DNA of 64,000 nt from assembly GCF_047511655.1 (NCBI RefSeq), contig NC_133390.1, forward strand, positions 88,543,583 through 88,607,582, read 5' to 3'. The position numbers and the translations under genes were made by a program. Below are positions 10,446 to 21,310 of this stretch, piece by piece. Numbering within the stretch: the stretch's first letter is position 1; the number at the start of each line of letters is the position of its first letter. Under the pieces are notes generated by a model. The model worked only from the letters and a program-made list of their open reading frames with translations. It made no database searches and was not told the origin of the DNA. The stretch is from Castor canadensis (lineage: Eukaryota > Chordata > Mammalia > Rodentia > Castoridae).

Positions 10446-11610
10446 CTTAAAGCTTCCTTAACTTCACTTACCTTTTCAAGAAAAACTCTTAGTTTCATTG
10501 CTCTTTCCTATTGTTTTCTAGTTTCTACTTCATCTATTTCTGTTCTGATCTTTTCTTTTTTGTTCTGATATTAACCCTTCTTTCTCTAACTTTGGTCTTA
10601 CCTTGCTCTTCTTCTCTCGATGCCTAAGATTTAAATTGGGTTGTTTATTTGAGACTCTTCTCTTAAATCTACATAGGTATTTATCACTGTAAACTTCCCC
10701 CTTAGCACTGCATTCCTGCACCTGTAAGTTTTGGAATGTTGTCTCCATTTTCATTTGCCTAAAGTTTTGGGGATTTTTTCCCCCACAACTTTTGCTCTCT
10801 TCTTTGAGTTGTATTGGTTATTCAAGACCTTCCACATATTTGTAAGTTTTTCAATTTTTTTTCCTATTTTGATTTCTATTTCCATATCATTGTGGTCAGA
10901 AGAGATGCTTGATAGGACTTTAATCTTCCTAAATTTGTTAAGAGTTGTTTTGTGGCTTTATGTATGTTTCCTGAAAAACGTTCTGTGTGCACTTGAGAAG
11001 ATATATCCTGTTGTTGGATAAGATATTCTGTATGTGTCTATTAAGTTCATTTGGTCTATTCAAATCCACTGTTTCCTTATTGATTTATTGTCTAGCTGAT
11101 CTATCAGTTATTGAAAGTGGAGAAATAGATAGATAGATGATAGATAGATAGACAAATAGATAGATGATAGATAGATGATAGATAAATTCCTTCATCTTAT
11201 AATATATTATCTTTTGACAGTTTTTAACTTAAAGTCTATTTTGTCCAATATAAGTAGAGCTGCCCCTGCTCTTTTAATTATCACTTGCATGGAATATATA
11301 TTTCTATTCCTTTGATTTTAGCCTATGTATGTTTTTAAAACTTAAGTGAACCTCTTATAGATAGCATATTTTTGGGTTCTCATTTTGGGTTTTTTTGTTT
11401 TGAGTTTTTTCTGCCCATATAACCATTCTGTCTTTAAATTGGAGAATTCAGCCTGTTTACATTTAAAGTAATTTTTGATAACTAGGGACTTACTATTGAC
11501 ATTTAAAATTTTTTTCTAGCTGTTTTCTTCCTCTTTTGCTGTCTTAGATTATGATATGATTTTTGGTAGTGGTATGTTTTGATCCCTTCTCTTATTTTTT
11601 GTGTATATAC
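10446..11610 (-). mobile_element. L1 ORF2 5' half, minus orientation
   Basis: Antisense L1 text is clear: AAGAAAAACTCTTAGTTTCA, CATTGTGGTCAGAAGAGATG, GTGTGCACTTGAGAAGATAT, ATTGATTTATTGTCTAGCTG and GGAGAATTCAGCCTGTTTAC. It corresponds to the endonuclease-proximal ORF2 region. A GATA microsatellite has grown inside it. The L1 text breaks off at the start of the ERV-A 5' LTR. Confidence 0.8.
11124..11187 (+). repeat. (GATA)n microsatellite
   Basis: Imperfect ATAGATAGATGATAGATAG tetranucleotide repeats, about 64 bases, inside the antisense L1. Confidence 0.95.
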
Positions 11611-11937
11611 TATAGCAGGAAGGAAGGGCAGGGAAGTGAGATAATGAGAGAAAATGAGTGCTACAATGAGACAAAATAAAACTGGATTTGGGGAATGTCA
11701 CCTTGGATAAGACCAGAGAAGGGTCACCTCACCCCAGAGATTAAAGTGGCCAATGAAATAGCATGTGACCATGTACGGGACAAGCTGTACCCCCATTTCT
11801 GTAACCTGCTCTACATGGTATATAAGAAAGCCTCAGCCTTTGGATGCAAATCCTCTGAGTTGCTGCTGGCCTGCTTAATAAACTTGCTTCCCGAAAGCTT
11901 CGGTGCCCCATCTCTTTGTTTGAGCCAGCCTGCAACA
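11611..11937 (+). repeat. ERV-A 5' LTR
   Basis: About 327 bases aligning with 22,891-23,234. It carries CCAATGAAAT near 11,750, a TATA box in GGTATATAAG near 11,817 and AATAAA at 11,877-11,882, and ends TGCAACA. The first bases read TATAG where the 3' copy has TGTGG, so the canonical TG end looks mutated. Confidence 0.88.
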
Positions 11938-11940
11938 TTC

Positions 11941-11959
11941 TGGAGCTCATGGCCGGGAT
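11941..11959 (+). promoter_or_regulatory. ERV-A primer binding site, proline-tRNA-like but imperfect
   Basis: TGGAGCTCATGGCCGGGAT begins three bases after the LTR end. Position and sequence resemble the tRNA-Pro site of gammaretroviruses, with substitutions and a small insertion. The second copy at 23,238 keeps TGGGGGCTC. Another tRNA primer cannot be excluded. Confidence 0.6.
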
Positions 11960-12589
11960 TCAGATGGAGGTGTTTTCACCTTCTTGTTGCCAGCTCAGTG
12001 TTCCCAGCCTGCTGAGAGAGCTGCCCCTGCCAGGCACCACCAGATTCAAAGGGAGAAGCATCTCTCCTGGTGAAACTAGGAGCCGAGTTCTGTTTGCACA
12101 AAGGAACCCAGAAATGCTCAGGAACCAACTTGGGAACCCCACTCATCAAACTGATGAGAATCTGGGTTTGAATTCAGGCCTACCTCAGGAGGCAGAAGAA
12201 GAATCTGATAAACTCTCAAAGACACCTGAGTAACTCCCTTTTGGGGTGAAATCATGTCTTTCAGGTTTAGGGTGCAGGGTGCAAGTACTGTGCTGTGTGA
12301 GAATGTATGGAAGTACAAGCCTGAGACACAGCCCAGCCATGAAGCAAGTGTGGAGCCTGATCTGCAGGTCCGTGGCAAACTCATATGGTCTAGGGTAAAC
12401 CCTAACAGGACCTCTGGTCTGAGGTTTATATGGACTCACTACAGCTAAGAGATGCCTAAATACCCACCAGGGGAGCACCTGGAGACAGATGAAGTGAGTG
12501 GTGTTATTTGTTTTCCCCTGTTTGCTGGAGAGTAGGACCCCTTACCTCCTTTTCACAGCCCTCATCCCTTCCATCTCTGTCTTGATGTC
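11960..12589 (+). other. ERV-A leader and untranslated region
   Basis: The segment to about 12,092 is homologous to 23,258-23,402. At the place where the downstream copy has a splice-donor-like GGTGAGT, this copy reads GCCGAGT, so the donor is lost here. The rest up to gag shows no coding signal. Short frames on both strands appear fortuitous. Confidence 0.6.
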
Positions 12590-14310
12590 TGGCAAGTGGG
12601 GTGAATGGGAGAAGGTCAGAGTAAGACCATGCCCTCTAGAGTGCATGCTTAAGAACTTCAAGAGGGATTTAATGGACATTATGGAGTCAAGCTGACTCCT
12701 GGCAAATTTAGGAATTTCTGTGAAATAAACTGGCCTATTTTTGGTGTAGGATGGCTCTCGGAGGGGTCTTTAGGTAAGGTCATAGTCAATAGAGTTTTTG
12801 AAATGGTTGTAGAGGGACTTGGACACCCAGATCAATTTTCTTATATTGATTGCTGGCAGATGCAGTCTTCAGTCTGCCCACATGACCAAAGCTCCCCCTA
12901 GAGGAAGCATGTAAAGTCATGGTAGCCATAGTGGCAGTAGCTTCCAAGTGCAGAGAAAAATGTAAAAATACAGAGAAGTCCATATTAGTGGGGGACTCCA
13001 AGGAGACCCCATCCCCTTAGGTGTCACTGTACGCACCTCTGCCACAGCCATCCACCTCTTCACCTCCACCCTCAGGAGGGGAAGCAGCATCCAATGGGGA
13101 AGCCCCAGTAGCAAATACACCTACAAGACCGAGCCTAGGAGTCCTTGAGATTGCAACAACCCCACCTTCCTCAAGCCCCATAAACCTCATGCTCACTCTG
13201 AACCCACCAGTCCTCACTCCACAGCTCCCTTCAAGACTGGCCCCTAGGTTCAACCAGGAACATTTGAACAGTCCCATACAGGCCAAGCCTCTCCCCCAGG
13301 TCCCACCACCTTGCAGATGCCCCAGAGACAGGCCCAGGGCCCAAGATATTATGACCAGCATGGTTAGATACAAGGAGGAAGGTAGACATTTGCTTACCAG
13401 CCCTTCACCATCACAGACCTCCTAAATTTGAAGCACCATACCCCCTCCTTCATGGATAAGCTTCAGGTCCTGATTTATCTAATGCAGTCCATCATCCAAA
13501 TTCATAAGTCCTCCTGGACAGCTTCCTCTGACTCTATTTAATACTGAGGAGCAATGCCATACAACCTTGTCTGCTCTAAAGTATCTGGAAGATCATGCTC
13601 CTATGGGTACTCTAAATGCCCAAGCCTGTGCCCAGGGCCAGTTCCCCAAGGAGGACTCCCACTGGGACCCTAATCATGACCAAGATTACCAGTGGCTTGA
13701 ATGGAATCAGGAGGCATTATTAGGAGGCATGAAGTAAGGAGGGGAAAAGTCATGAACATGAGTCAGACAACAGAAGTCCTCCAAGGGCCAGATGAGAGCC
13801 CCAGCCAGTTTTATGAGCAGCTATGTGAGGCCTTCTGCTTATACCCCACTTTCAACCCAGAGGTGGCCAAAAACCAGAGGATGATTAATGCCACATTTGT
13901 CAGCTAGGCCCAGGGGGACATAAATTGAAAATTGCAAAAGCTTAAGGGGTTTTCTGGTATGAACACCAGACAGCTTCTGGAGGTGGCCACAGAAGTCTTT
14001 GTCTATCGAGATCAGGAGGCCAAACAGGAGGCTGATAGAAAGATGAAAAGGAAGATGGACCTCCTTACTGCAGCTCTAGCTAAATAGTTGGGCAGGCCCC
14101 AGCATGCAGGCCATGGCAAAGAAAGAGGCAATTCCTGTGGATAGTGGTCAGAGCCCCCAAAATGGCCTCACCCTAGAGAGGAACTAAAGTGGACCAGTGT
14201 GCCTACTGTCATCAAGAAGGACGCTGGAAAAATGAATGTTCCAAATGGCCCAAGGGATCCCCTAAAAGACCCCCCAGACCAGAGGCAGAGGTCAAATTAT
14301 TAAAGGAAAG
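12590..14310 (+). pseudogene. gag: ERV-A gag remnant (MA, proline-rich region, CA, NC)
   Basis: This encoded the structural polyprotein. Matrix is recognisable around 12,620-12,830 (RPCPLECMLKNF, then WPIFGVGWLSEGS in a shifted frame). A proline-rich middle domain follows at 13,021-13,425 (LYAPLPQPSTSSPPP). Capsid text follows, and its major homology region survives near 13,780-13,860 (QGPDESPSQFYEQLCEAF). Nucleocapsid lies at 14,189-14,260 as CAYCHQEGRWKNEC. Its CCHC knuckle has Arg where the zinc-binding His is expected. Multiple stops and frameshifts separate these blocks, so no Gag can be made. The NC frame differs from the pro-pol frame. Confidence 0.87.
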
Positions 14311-14790
14311 TATCGGCCTGCTCAGGGGAGAAGCGACACCTGGGAGGAAGACATCATTGGACTGGCCACTTTCAAGGATTGTGAGGAGGATTGGGATGGA
14401 CCAGGCTCCATTTTACTAGGTCCCCAGAAGCCTATGGTCCAAATGAAGATAGGGGGCCATCTCATTGACCTAATGGTGGACACTGGCTCAACCCATTTGG
14501 TTGTCACCCAACTCATGGGCCCCCTCTCACAGAGACATGCAACCATTGTCAGGGCCACGGGAGATCAGACTCACTGCCCTTTCCTTGTCTAGAAAATGCA
14601 ATCTTGGAAAGCATGTGGTAAGACATGAGTTCCTTTACCTTCCTGATTGCCCTGTGGCCTCGATGGGCAGAGACTTATGCAAACTAAGGACACAGATAAC
14701 TTTTGACTCTGATGGTATGGCAGCCTTAAAGCTAAGAGAACCTGAAGCCAAGATTCTAACTCTCACAGCTGCACAGGAGGAGAAATGGTG
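14311..14790 (+). pseudogene. pro: ERV-A protease remnant
   Basis: An aspartic protease domain is visible as GGHLIDLMVDTGSTHLV. The catalytic Asp-Thr-Gly is at 14,479-14,487. An in-frame stop follows about 35 codons later, after THCPFLV. The frame is the same as that of RT, as in gammaretroviruses with a fused pro-pol. The C-terminal part near 14,640-14,790 is in another frame. Confidence 0.82.
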
Positions 14791-15777
14791 ACTGTATGCC
14801 TCTAAGAAAGGGATTCCTGGAATGCCTGAACTTCCCTTTAAGATTCCAGGAGTATGGGCTGAGGACAACTCCCCTGGACTGTCTCAGAACATACCTCTGA
14901 TGGGGATAGAATTAAAGTTGGGAGCCCATCCCTGCTAGCCAGAGGCAATACTACATTCCTTGTAGGGCCCTAATTAGGATCCAAAAGCATCCTGACAGAC
15001 TCCTGAAGTATGGGATCTTTTGGGCTTGTCAGTCTCCCTGGAACATCCCTCTACTGCCTGTCCAAAACCCAGGGACTGAAGACTTTAGGCCAGTTCAGGA
15101 CCTCCATGCAGTCAACTACTACCTTACACTCTGTAGTCCCAAACCCATACACCCTTTTGGGCCTTATCCCAGCTGAGGCAAAGTTCTTTACCTGCCTGGA
15201 CCATGAGGATGCATTTTTCTGCATCTGCCTGGCTCCACAGAGCCAACCCATCTTTGCCTTCCAATGGGAAAATTCTGGTACTAGAGAAAAGGGACAATTG
15301 ACTTGGACTCTGTTGCCACAAGTCTTCAAAAACTGTCCCACTATCTTTGGGGCTGCTTTGGCATCTGCCCTAAAGGCTTTCTCAGCCAACCAGCATAGCT
15401 GCACACTCCTCTAGTACATAGATGACCTTCTGTTGGCTGGATCAACTCAGGAGGATTGTATAAAAGAAACTCATCTCCTTCACTCCCTTTTATGGAAGGC
15501 AGGATGTAAGATTTCCCAAAAGAAAGCTCAGATTTTCCAGGGTATTGTCAAATACCTCACGTTTCACCTGTCACAAGGACAACATAGACTGGACCCTGAG
15601 AGGAAACAGGCCATCTGTTCCATTCTGTCCCCCAAGACCTGTCAACAGTTTAGAGAATGGCTAGGAGCTGCAGGTTTCTGCCAGATTTGGTTCCCCAGTT
15701 ACTCTCTCGTGGCAAAACCCCTTTATGAAGACACAAAGGGGGGAGAGTGGGAAGCCATGGTATGGTGAGAGGAGTAA
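14791..15777 (+). pseudogene. pol: ERV-A reverse transcriptase remnant
   Basis: The polymerase frame runs 15,010-15,768 with one internal TAG at 15,412-15,414. That stop is immediately upstream of the catalytic YIDD box (15,415-15,426, followed by LLLAGST). Fingers and palm text precedes it, and the thumb-type segment REWLGAAGFCQIWFPSYS follows near 15,655. Stops at 15,766 and 15,775 end the domain. The catalytic motif itself is intact. Confidence 0.9.
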
Positions 15778-16600
15778 GAAAAGGCCTTTAAAGAAATTAA
15801 GAGGGCACTCACAAATGCCCCTGTTCTGGGCTTGCCAGATGTGATGAACCCCTTCTTACTATATGTACATGAAAGACTGGGGACAGCTGTAGGAGTCTTG
15901 ACCCAGATGCTAGGTTCCTGGTACTGCCTGGTGGCCTATTTATTAAAGCAACATGATGCAGTTTCCTAAGGCTGGCCACCCTGCCTGCACACCCTGGTGG
16001 CCACTGCCATCTTGGTGGCTAAAGCAGACAGACTTACTTTGGGACAAAAACTCACAGTCCAAGTTCCCCACTCTGTTTTGACTCTCATGGAATATAAAGG
16101 AAAGTATTGGTTGACAAACTCCTGAATGGTCAAATATTAAAGAATGTTATGTGAAAACCTGCATATCTGGCTAGAGATTGTTAAGACTCTAAACCTAGCC
16201 ACCCTATTGCTGGTTGATTCAGGCCCCCTGCAGCAGGACTGTTTAGAGGTTATGAATGAGGTTTTCTCCAGCCAGCCAGACTTGACTGATCAGCCTATTA
16301 GTCATCCAGATGTTGAGTGTTTCACAGATAGCAGTAGCTTTGTCTGGGATGGCACATGTTTTACAAGATATGCAGTAGTGATTCGGGATGCTTTCTCTGA
16401 AGCATGTCCACTGCCAGTCAGGACCTCTAAACAAAAAGTTGAGCATATTGCTCTCATGTGGGTGCTTCAGCTCACTGCAGGAGTGTGGGTAAACATCTAT
16501 GTGGACTCTAAATATGCCTTCACTACCATTCATGTCCATGGAGTACCATGTAAAGAAAGGTGGCTCATTAACTCAGGGGAAAAGTGTTAAATATGGACAA
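15778..16600 (+). pseudogene. pol: ERV-A connection and RNase H remnant
   Basis: It continues in the RT frame. The connection domain (15,781-16,140: EKAFKEIKRALTNAPVLGLP) is cut by nonsense codons. The RNase H domain is open at 16,144-16,590 and retains all three acidic landmarks in context: FTDSSSFVWDG, KVEHIALMWVLQL and VNIYVDSKYAF. This is the best preserved part of pol. Confidence 0.88.
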
Positions 16601-17870
16601 GAAATTCTGGAATTGCTAGAAGTTGTATGGGCCCCTAAGTGAGTAGCAGTCATGCACAGCTGAGGGCACCAGAAGGGGGAGACAACAGGTGCTCAGGGAA
16701 ACCAAAAGGCTCATAGAGAAGCCAAGTGAGCAGCCCTCACAGGAGGACAAACCTTGCCCTCACTGACAGCTGCCTTGTTCCCATGCCCTTTATCTGAATG
16801 GGACCCATGGTATACTTCACAAGAACAGACTTGGTTTGAGACTAAAGGAGGAAATTTTCTGCCAGAAGGGTGGTGGAACTTTTCTGATGGCTCCATTGCC
16901 ATACCTGAGTCACTGGCTCCCACATTTACCAAGCATTTCTGTGAAGGAATTTACTCGGGGCAGACAGCTCTCAAGACCACTTTGGCCTAGCATTTTTATG
17001 TCCACAAGCTCTCCAGTATAAGTAAGACAGTATGTGAGAGGTGCAGTTTGTGTGCCAAAAACAATCCCTGCAAGGGCCAAGAGTGCCACCCCAGGTGCGA
17101 AGTGTTGGAGGAACTCCTTTTGAAAACCTGATTGTGGACTTTACTGAGATTCCACAGGCCAGAGGATGTAAATATTTGCTAGTGTTTGTCTGCACCTTCT
17201 CAGGATGGGTGGAAGCCTTCCCCACGTGGACTGAGAAAGCCCAGGAAGTGGCTAGGTGTCTGTTAAAAGAAATCATCCCTCGATTTGAAATACCTGTGTC
17301 TATTGGATTAGACAATGGGCCAGCCTTTGTGGCTGAGGTGGTACAGTTGATGACAAAGGATTAGGAATAACCTAGACATTGCACACAGCCTACCACCCCC
17401 AGAGTTCAGGGAAAATATAACGTAGGAACAGGACTCTAAAATTGCAATTGGGAAAACTATGCAGGAGACCCACCTACAATGGGATCAGTTACTGCCCATA
17501 GCCTTGCTTAGGATTAGGTCTAGCCCCACCAAATGGATGGGTCTCACCCCTTTTGAAATTCTTTTTCGGCATCCACACCCTTTAGGCAGAGGCCTCAAGG
17601 GGACCTTAAGGAAATAGATGACCTCACCCTGAGATGGCAGATGTAGGCCCTTGGGTTGACTCTCTCAAAAATCAATGACTGGGTAAGTGAGAGACTGCCT
17701 GTTAGCCTGACAACTCCCACACACCCTCATAAACCAATGGATGCTGTCTGGGTAAAGGAATGGAATGTTCAACCACTAAAGCCCCCCTGGAGGGGCACTT
17801 TTTTGTGGTTTTGTCCATCTCCACTTCAGTTAAGGTAGCTGAGATTGTTCCCTGGATCCACCACAGCCAA
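16601..17870 (+). pseudogene. pol: ERV-A integrase remnant
   Basis: The N-terminal zinc-binding region (16,900-17,065) still shows HFYVHKL and CERCSLCAKN after an in-frame stop, in a frame different from the core. The catalytic core at 17,041-17,364 has IVDFTEIPQARGCKYLLVFV with the first Asp and IGLDNGPAFVAEV with the second. A TAG ends it before the catalytic Glu region, which is scrambled. The C-terminal domain is visible at 17,656-17,838 (PMDAVWVKEWNVQPLKPPW) and continues in another frame to about 17,870 (SVKVAEIVPWIHHSQMK). Confidence 0.88.
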
Positions 17871-18079
17871 ATGAAAGCAGCTTCCCTAAGTAGGAGTGCA
17901 GCCTCACTGTGCAAGATCACCCTTTGGAATGCTCACACCCTTCCCCAGCAGGACCCTGATTCCCAGAAGACAATAGGAGACCATGGACAAAGAGATGCCA
18001 TCCCTTCCCCACTGACTCTGGAAGCTGACTAGTCTATGCACAGTGGAAGCTTGAGGAGTTATCCATCTCATCTTTGAGG

Positions 18080-19986
18080 ATGAGTCTGTTCCATGTTTTC
18101 TTCTTGCAAATCTTGGTCAGCTTTCTACTTGGAGACCCCCTGGCTTTGAACTGTACCTCATGCATGTGTACTACCTGAGTGGGGAGTGCTGTTACCAAAC
18201 ACTAGTTTTCTATACTCATTATTCTTGCACAGGCATAGTTGTTGGGACATGCACCCACAACCATACTACCTACTCAATGTGCGCTCATGATGGTCAGTAT
18301 CTGTTTTAACCTCATCTATTGCCCTTTGGAGCAATGGTTAGGGGTCCGAAGCATCACCAGCACTGGAAAGCTCATTAGCCAGACACAGGTTTACAACCCC
18401 AAAAGGCCAGTATCTGTATACTTTGATGTGTGCACTGTAATAGCTAAAAACACTGTCTATCAACCTCAGGCTATTGGAAATATCCACAGAAAAACCTGGC
18501 CTGGGAGAGAACTTATATGTCAAATGATAAGTATATATGCTGGGGAGACAACTCTTGGCCATGTACTTACATAAGCAGGAACTACTGCCCATACAGGAGT
18601 TGTGTTTCATGGGCTACCTGGCAAAAGGAAGAACCCTCTGCCCTTCTTCAAAAAGGAGTAGCAACTTCTAACTGCTCCCTTGGCATCTGTACCCCCTGTA
18701 AATTTTACTATAATTAGGTCCTCAGGTTGGGAACAGGGACTTAAGATTGGTATAATGATAGATGGAAAGGGGCTTGATCCTGGGACTCTACTGCACCTCA
18801 AAATAGTAACGATTACCCATGACAGCTCTTCATAACCAGGTCTTTCACTCCTTCCATGAGGAGATGCAAAGTGAGTTTCCTACCTTGGTTAAAACCAAAA
18901 GTCTGTTCTTCTCACTAGCTGAGTCCATAACACAAACTCTGAATGTAACTTCATGTTATGTTTGTGAAGGAATGAATATGGGAGACCATTGGCCATGGGA
19001 GGTGAAAGAACTAAGCCCACAAGAGCCCATTAATGAAATCACTCTCCCTAGCCTTGGGGAGAGCATTTGGCTCCTAAAAAACCTCTATAATTGGAAATTA
19101 CTGTATCTCCCATCCAAAAGGCCTACTCTCCACCATGGTAGGGTACTTGATCTGCTTGAGACAAAAGTTTTACAATGATCTGCTCAGGAGACTCAGTGCT
19201 GGGGGGCTCCCAATCATATGGAGCCCCAACCTCACCCACTGACTAACTTCCTTAAGCTTGCAATAGCCTGGAATAATCTAACCATGGACATAGAGTGGAG
19301 CACCTAAGGGACTGTATTAGATCAGTAGGGAATGAGTTTATATAATCCTTCCCAACAACTGGTTTGGATCCTGTGTGCTTAGCACCATCTGGCCTTCTTT
19401 CTTATTGCTCCCCCTCAACAAGGTGAAAAATTAGGAGTCTCCACATGTGAGGAAAGGGTATATAGGAAAAAGTGAGATGCCCTACAAATAGGGGACTAGA
19501 AAGACAATGAAGGGCCTCCAGAGTGGATCTTCAAATATTATGGTCCTGCTACATGGGCAGGAGATGGCTCCTGTGGCTATTGCATACCAATCTATATGCT
19601 CAACTATCTCATTCAGCTTCAGGCAGTGGTTGAAATTATAAATAATGAAACAGCTAAATCCCTCAACATATTAGACAAACAACAAACTAAAATATGCAAC
19701 ACCATGTGCCAAAACCATTTGGCTTTGGATTATTTGCTAGCCTCAGAGGGTGGAATGTGTGGAAAGTTCAATCTGAGTAACTGCTGTTTACAGATTGATG
19801 ACGAGGGAATAGTAATTAAAGAGATTACCAACAAGATGAAAAAGCTTTCTCATGTTCCTGTGCAGACCTGGAAGGGAAGGAATCCTAATTACCTATTTGG
19901 GGGTTGGTTCTCAACCCTAGGTGGGTTCAAGACCTTAATGGGGGCAACATTCCTTGTCTTAGCAGCATGCTTGATATTACCCTGCC
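18080..19986 (+). pseudogene. env: ERV-A env remnant (SU and TM), interrupted by ERV-B
   Basis: The ATG at 18,080 begins a hydrophobic signal-peptide-like stretch (MSLFHVFFLQILVSFLLG) that stops at 18,176. Surface-subunit text continues at 18,239-18,574. After a net frameshift it resumes at 18,819-19,178, with a CYVC motif at 18,954-18,965. The transmembrane subunit is open from 19,500 and shows a heptad-rich helix, an immunosuppressive-domain-like [15 protein letters not shown] segment, a C-X7-CC motif and a C-terminal hydrophobic anchor. ERV-B breaks the frame at 19,986, and the cytoplasmic-tail text lies at 22,746-22,878. The SU CXXC and C-X7-CC pattern recalls ERV3-like envelopes. That relation is an inference. 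Confidence 0.85.
19982..19986 (+). repeat. Target-site duplication of ERV-B, left copy (CTGCC)
   Basis: CTGCC directly precedes the TGATAGAACA start of ERV-B and recurs at 22,741-22,745 directly after its terminal CCTAACA. Confidence 0.85.
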
Positions 19987-20235
19987 TGATAGAACAATAA
20001 TGTCACCATTTTGTGAATCAGCAGCCATTTTATCCTCAGGCCACACTTCTTGAGAAATGGAGCTTCCAGGTAGCTCCACCCCCAATGGCATCCCCACCCT
20101 TAACAGAAATTCCTGTGCTCTAAGACAGCCCCACCCCTAACAGAGACTCCCATGCACACACTAACATCCTCAAGCTCCCTCTTCTATAAAAGCCATGTCT
20201 AACCTAGAGTCAGTGCTGCACCATCTTTCCCTAGT
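19987..20235 (+). repeat. ERV-B 5' LTR, truncated at its 3' end
   Basis: It matches 22,400 onward, including the CTATAAAAGCC TATA box (about 20,183). Homology stops near CCATCTTTCCC at 20,235. About 90 bases carrying the ATTAAA polyadenylation signal and U5 are missing, and no primer binding site follows. Confidence 0.88.
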
Positions 20236-20640
20236 TCGGGGCAAATCTGGCAAGCCCCTAGAGTGCTAGTTTACCCGGCCTCTGGTCTGCTCTTTGGGAG
20301 ACCTCCTCTTCTGTCACTCTTTCCTCATAGTTCCTGAAACTCCAATGTCCCTGCTGGGACAAGATTTACTATCTCAGCTAAAATCTCAAATTCTCCTCCC
20401 TCCAGGCAGCAATTTCTGCTGCCCCCCTCCTTCAGGAACAAATAGATACCACAGAGGAGGGTCATCCTGGCCCTCCTTGTTCAAATAAAGCTCAAAAATC
20501 TCTCACAGTTTCCACACCCAAAACAATATCCCCTCAAGCCTGAGGGATGATGAGACCTTATGCCTATCATAAATTCCTTAAAACAACAAGGGCTACTAAT
20601 TAGTTGCTCCAGCTCCTATAATAAATTTGAAATTCTTATA
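20236..20640 (+). pseudogene. ERV-B protease and RT N-terminal fragment
   Basis: The frame at 20,294-20,488 reads LLFCHSFLIVPETPMSLLGQ and then DLLSQL, typical of the C-terminal half of a gammaretroviral protease. Further on, PIINSLKQQGLLISCSS near 20,560-20,620 matches the start of the RT fingers. Gag, the protease active site and most of RT are deleted. Confidence 0.75.
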
Positions 20641-21310
20641 ACAGTTAATTTTATTTTTTTAAATTTTTTTTGAGTTTTAAAATTGGATTTTATTTTTTTT
20701 GTCTTTTATTAAATACAAGTTACAAAGTAAACAACTGGAAAGAATACAAATAGGTATTGAATGTATTCTTTGAGAAGTTAAAGGAAAAAGGAATGGATTT
20801 TTTTGGATGAGAAAGGATTTTGTAAAGAAGGGTTTGTCCTAAAGATTGTTTCAAATAGGAGGGATAAGGACAAACCATCAAAGGGTTTAAAATGTTATAT
20901 AAAGGTCTGAGTAAGTTTTAAAAGTATATAATAAAAAGCTTCAGTGTGCAATAAAATTAAAGTTGACTATAATCTAAGAGTTGCCTTAAAGATTTTTACG
21001 GTCATGTCAAATTAAAATCAAATTCTCTAATATTGTTCTGCTCTAAGTAACATCTACAAAAAACTGTTACAAGGAAAGATATTATCAAAGAAATTATTTG
21101 TGTTTTCTGCTGATCTTGTCAAGCTTTAAGTACTACTAAATCAGAGTTCATTTATGTAATTGCTCATGTGTCTTAAATGACCACCTTATAATAGTGTTGT
21201 ATTTATACTTTATCTAAATACGGTACAAACATTTAGAAAGTTATATTAAAAATGAGCTAAAGCTCTCTTTTATCCAAGAGTGTTACATTTAACCTAAATC
21301 CTGACAGTCA
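20641..21310. other. Unexplained AT-rich block inside ERV-B
   Basis: About 670 bases, strongly AT-rich, with no retroviral reading frame in any frame. It lies between the RT N-terminal fragment and the RT thumb-like fragment. It could be a later insertion, non-coding sequence captured in the retroviral RNA, or heavily decayed pol. Confidence 0.4.

Noticed and set aside
10087-10461. Overlapping frames of 61-123 codons in GC-rich DNA
   Set aside because: They lie in the 5' UTR-like part of the JOSD1 retrocopy on both strands, with no recognised domain.
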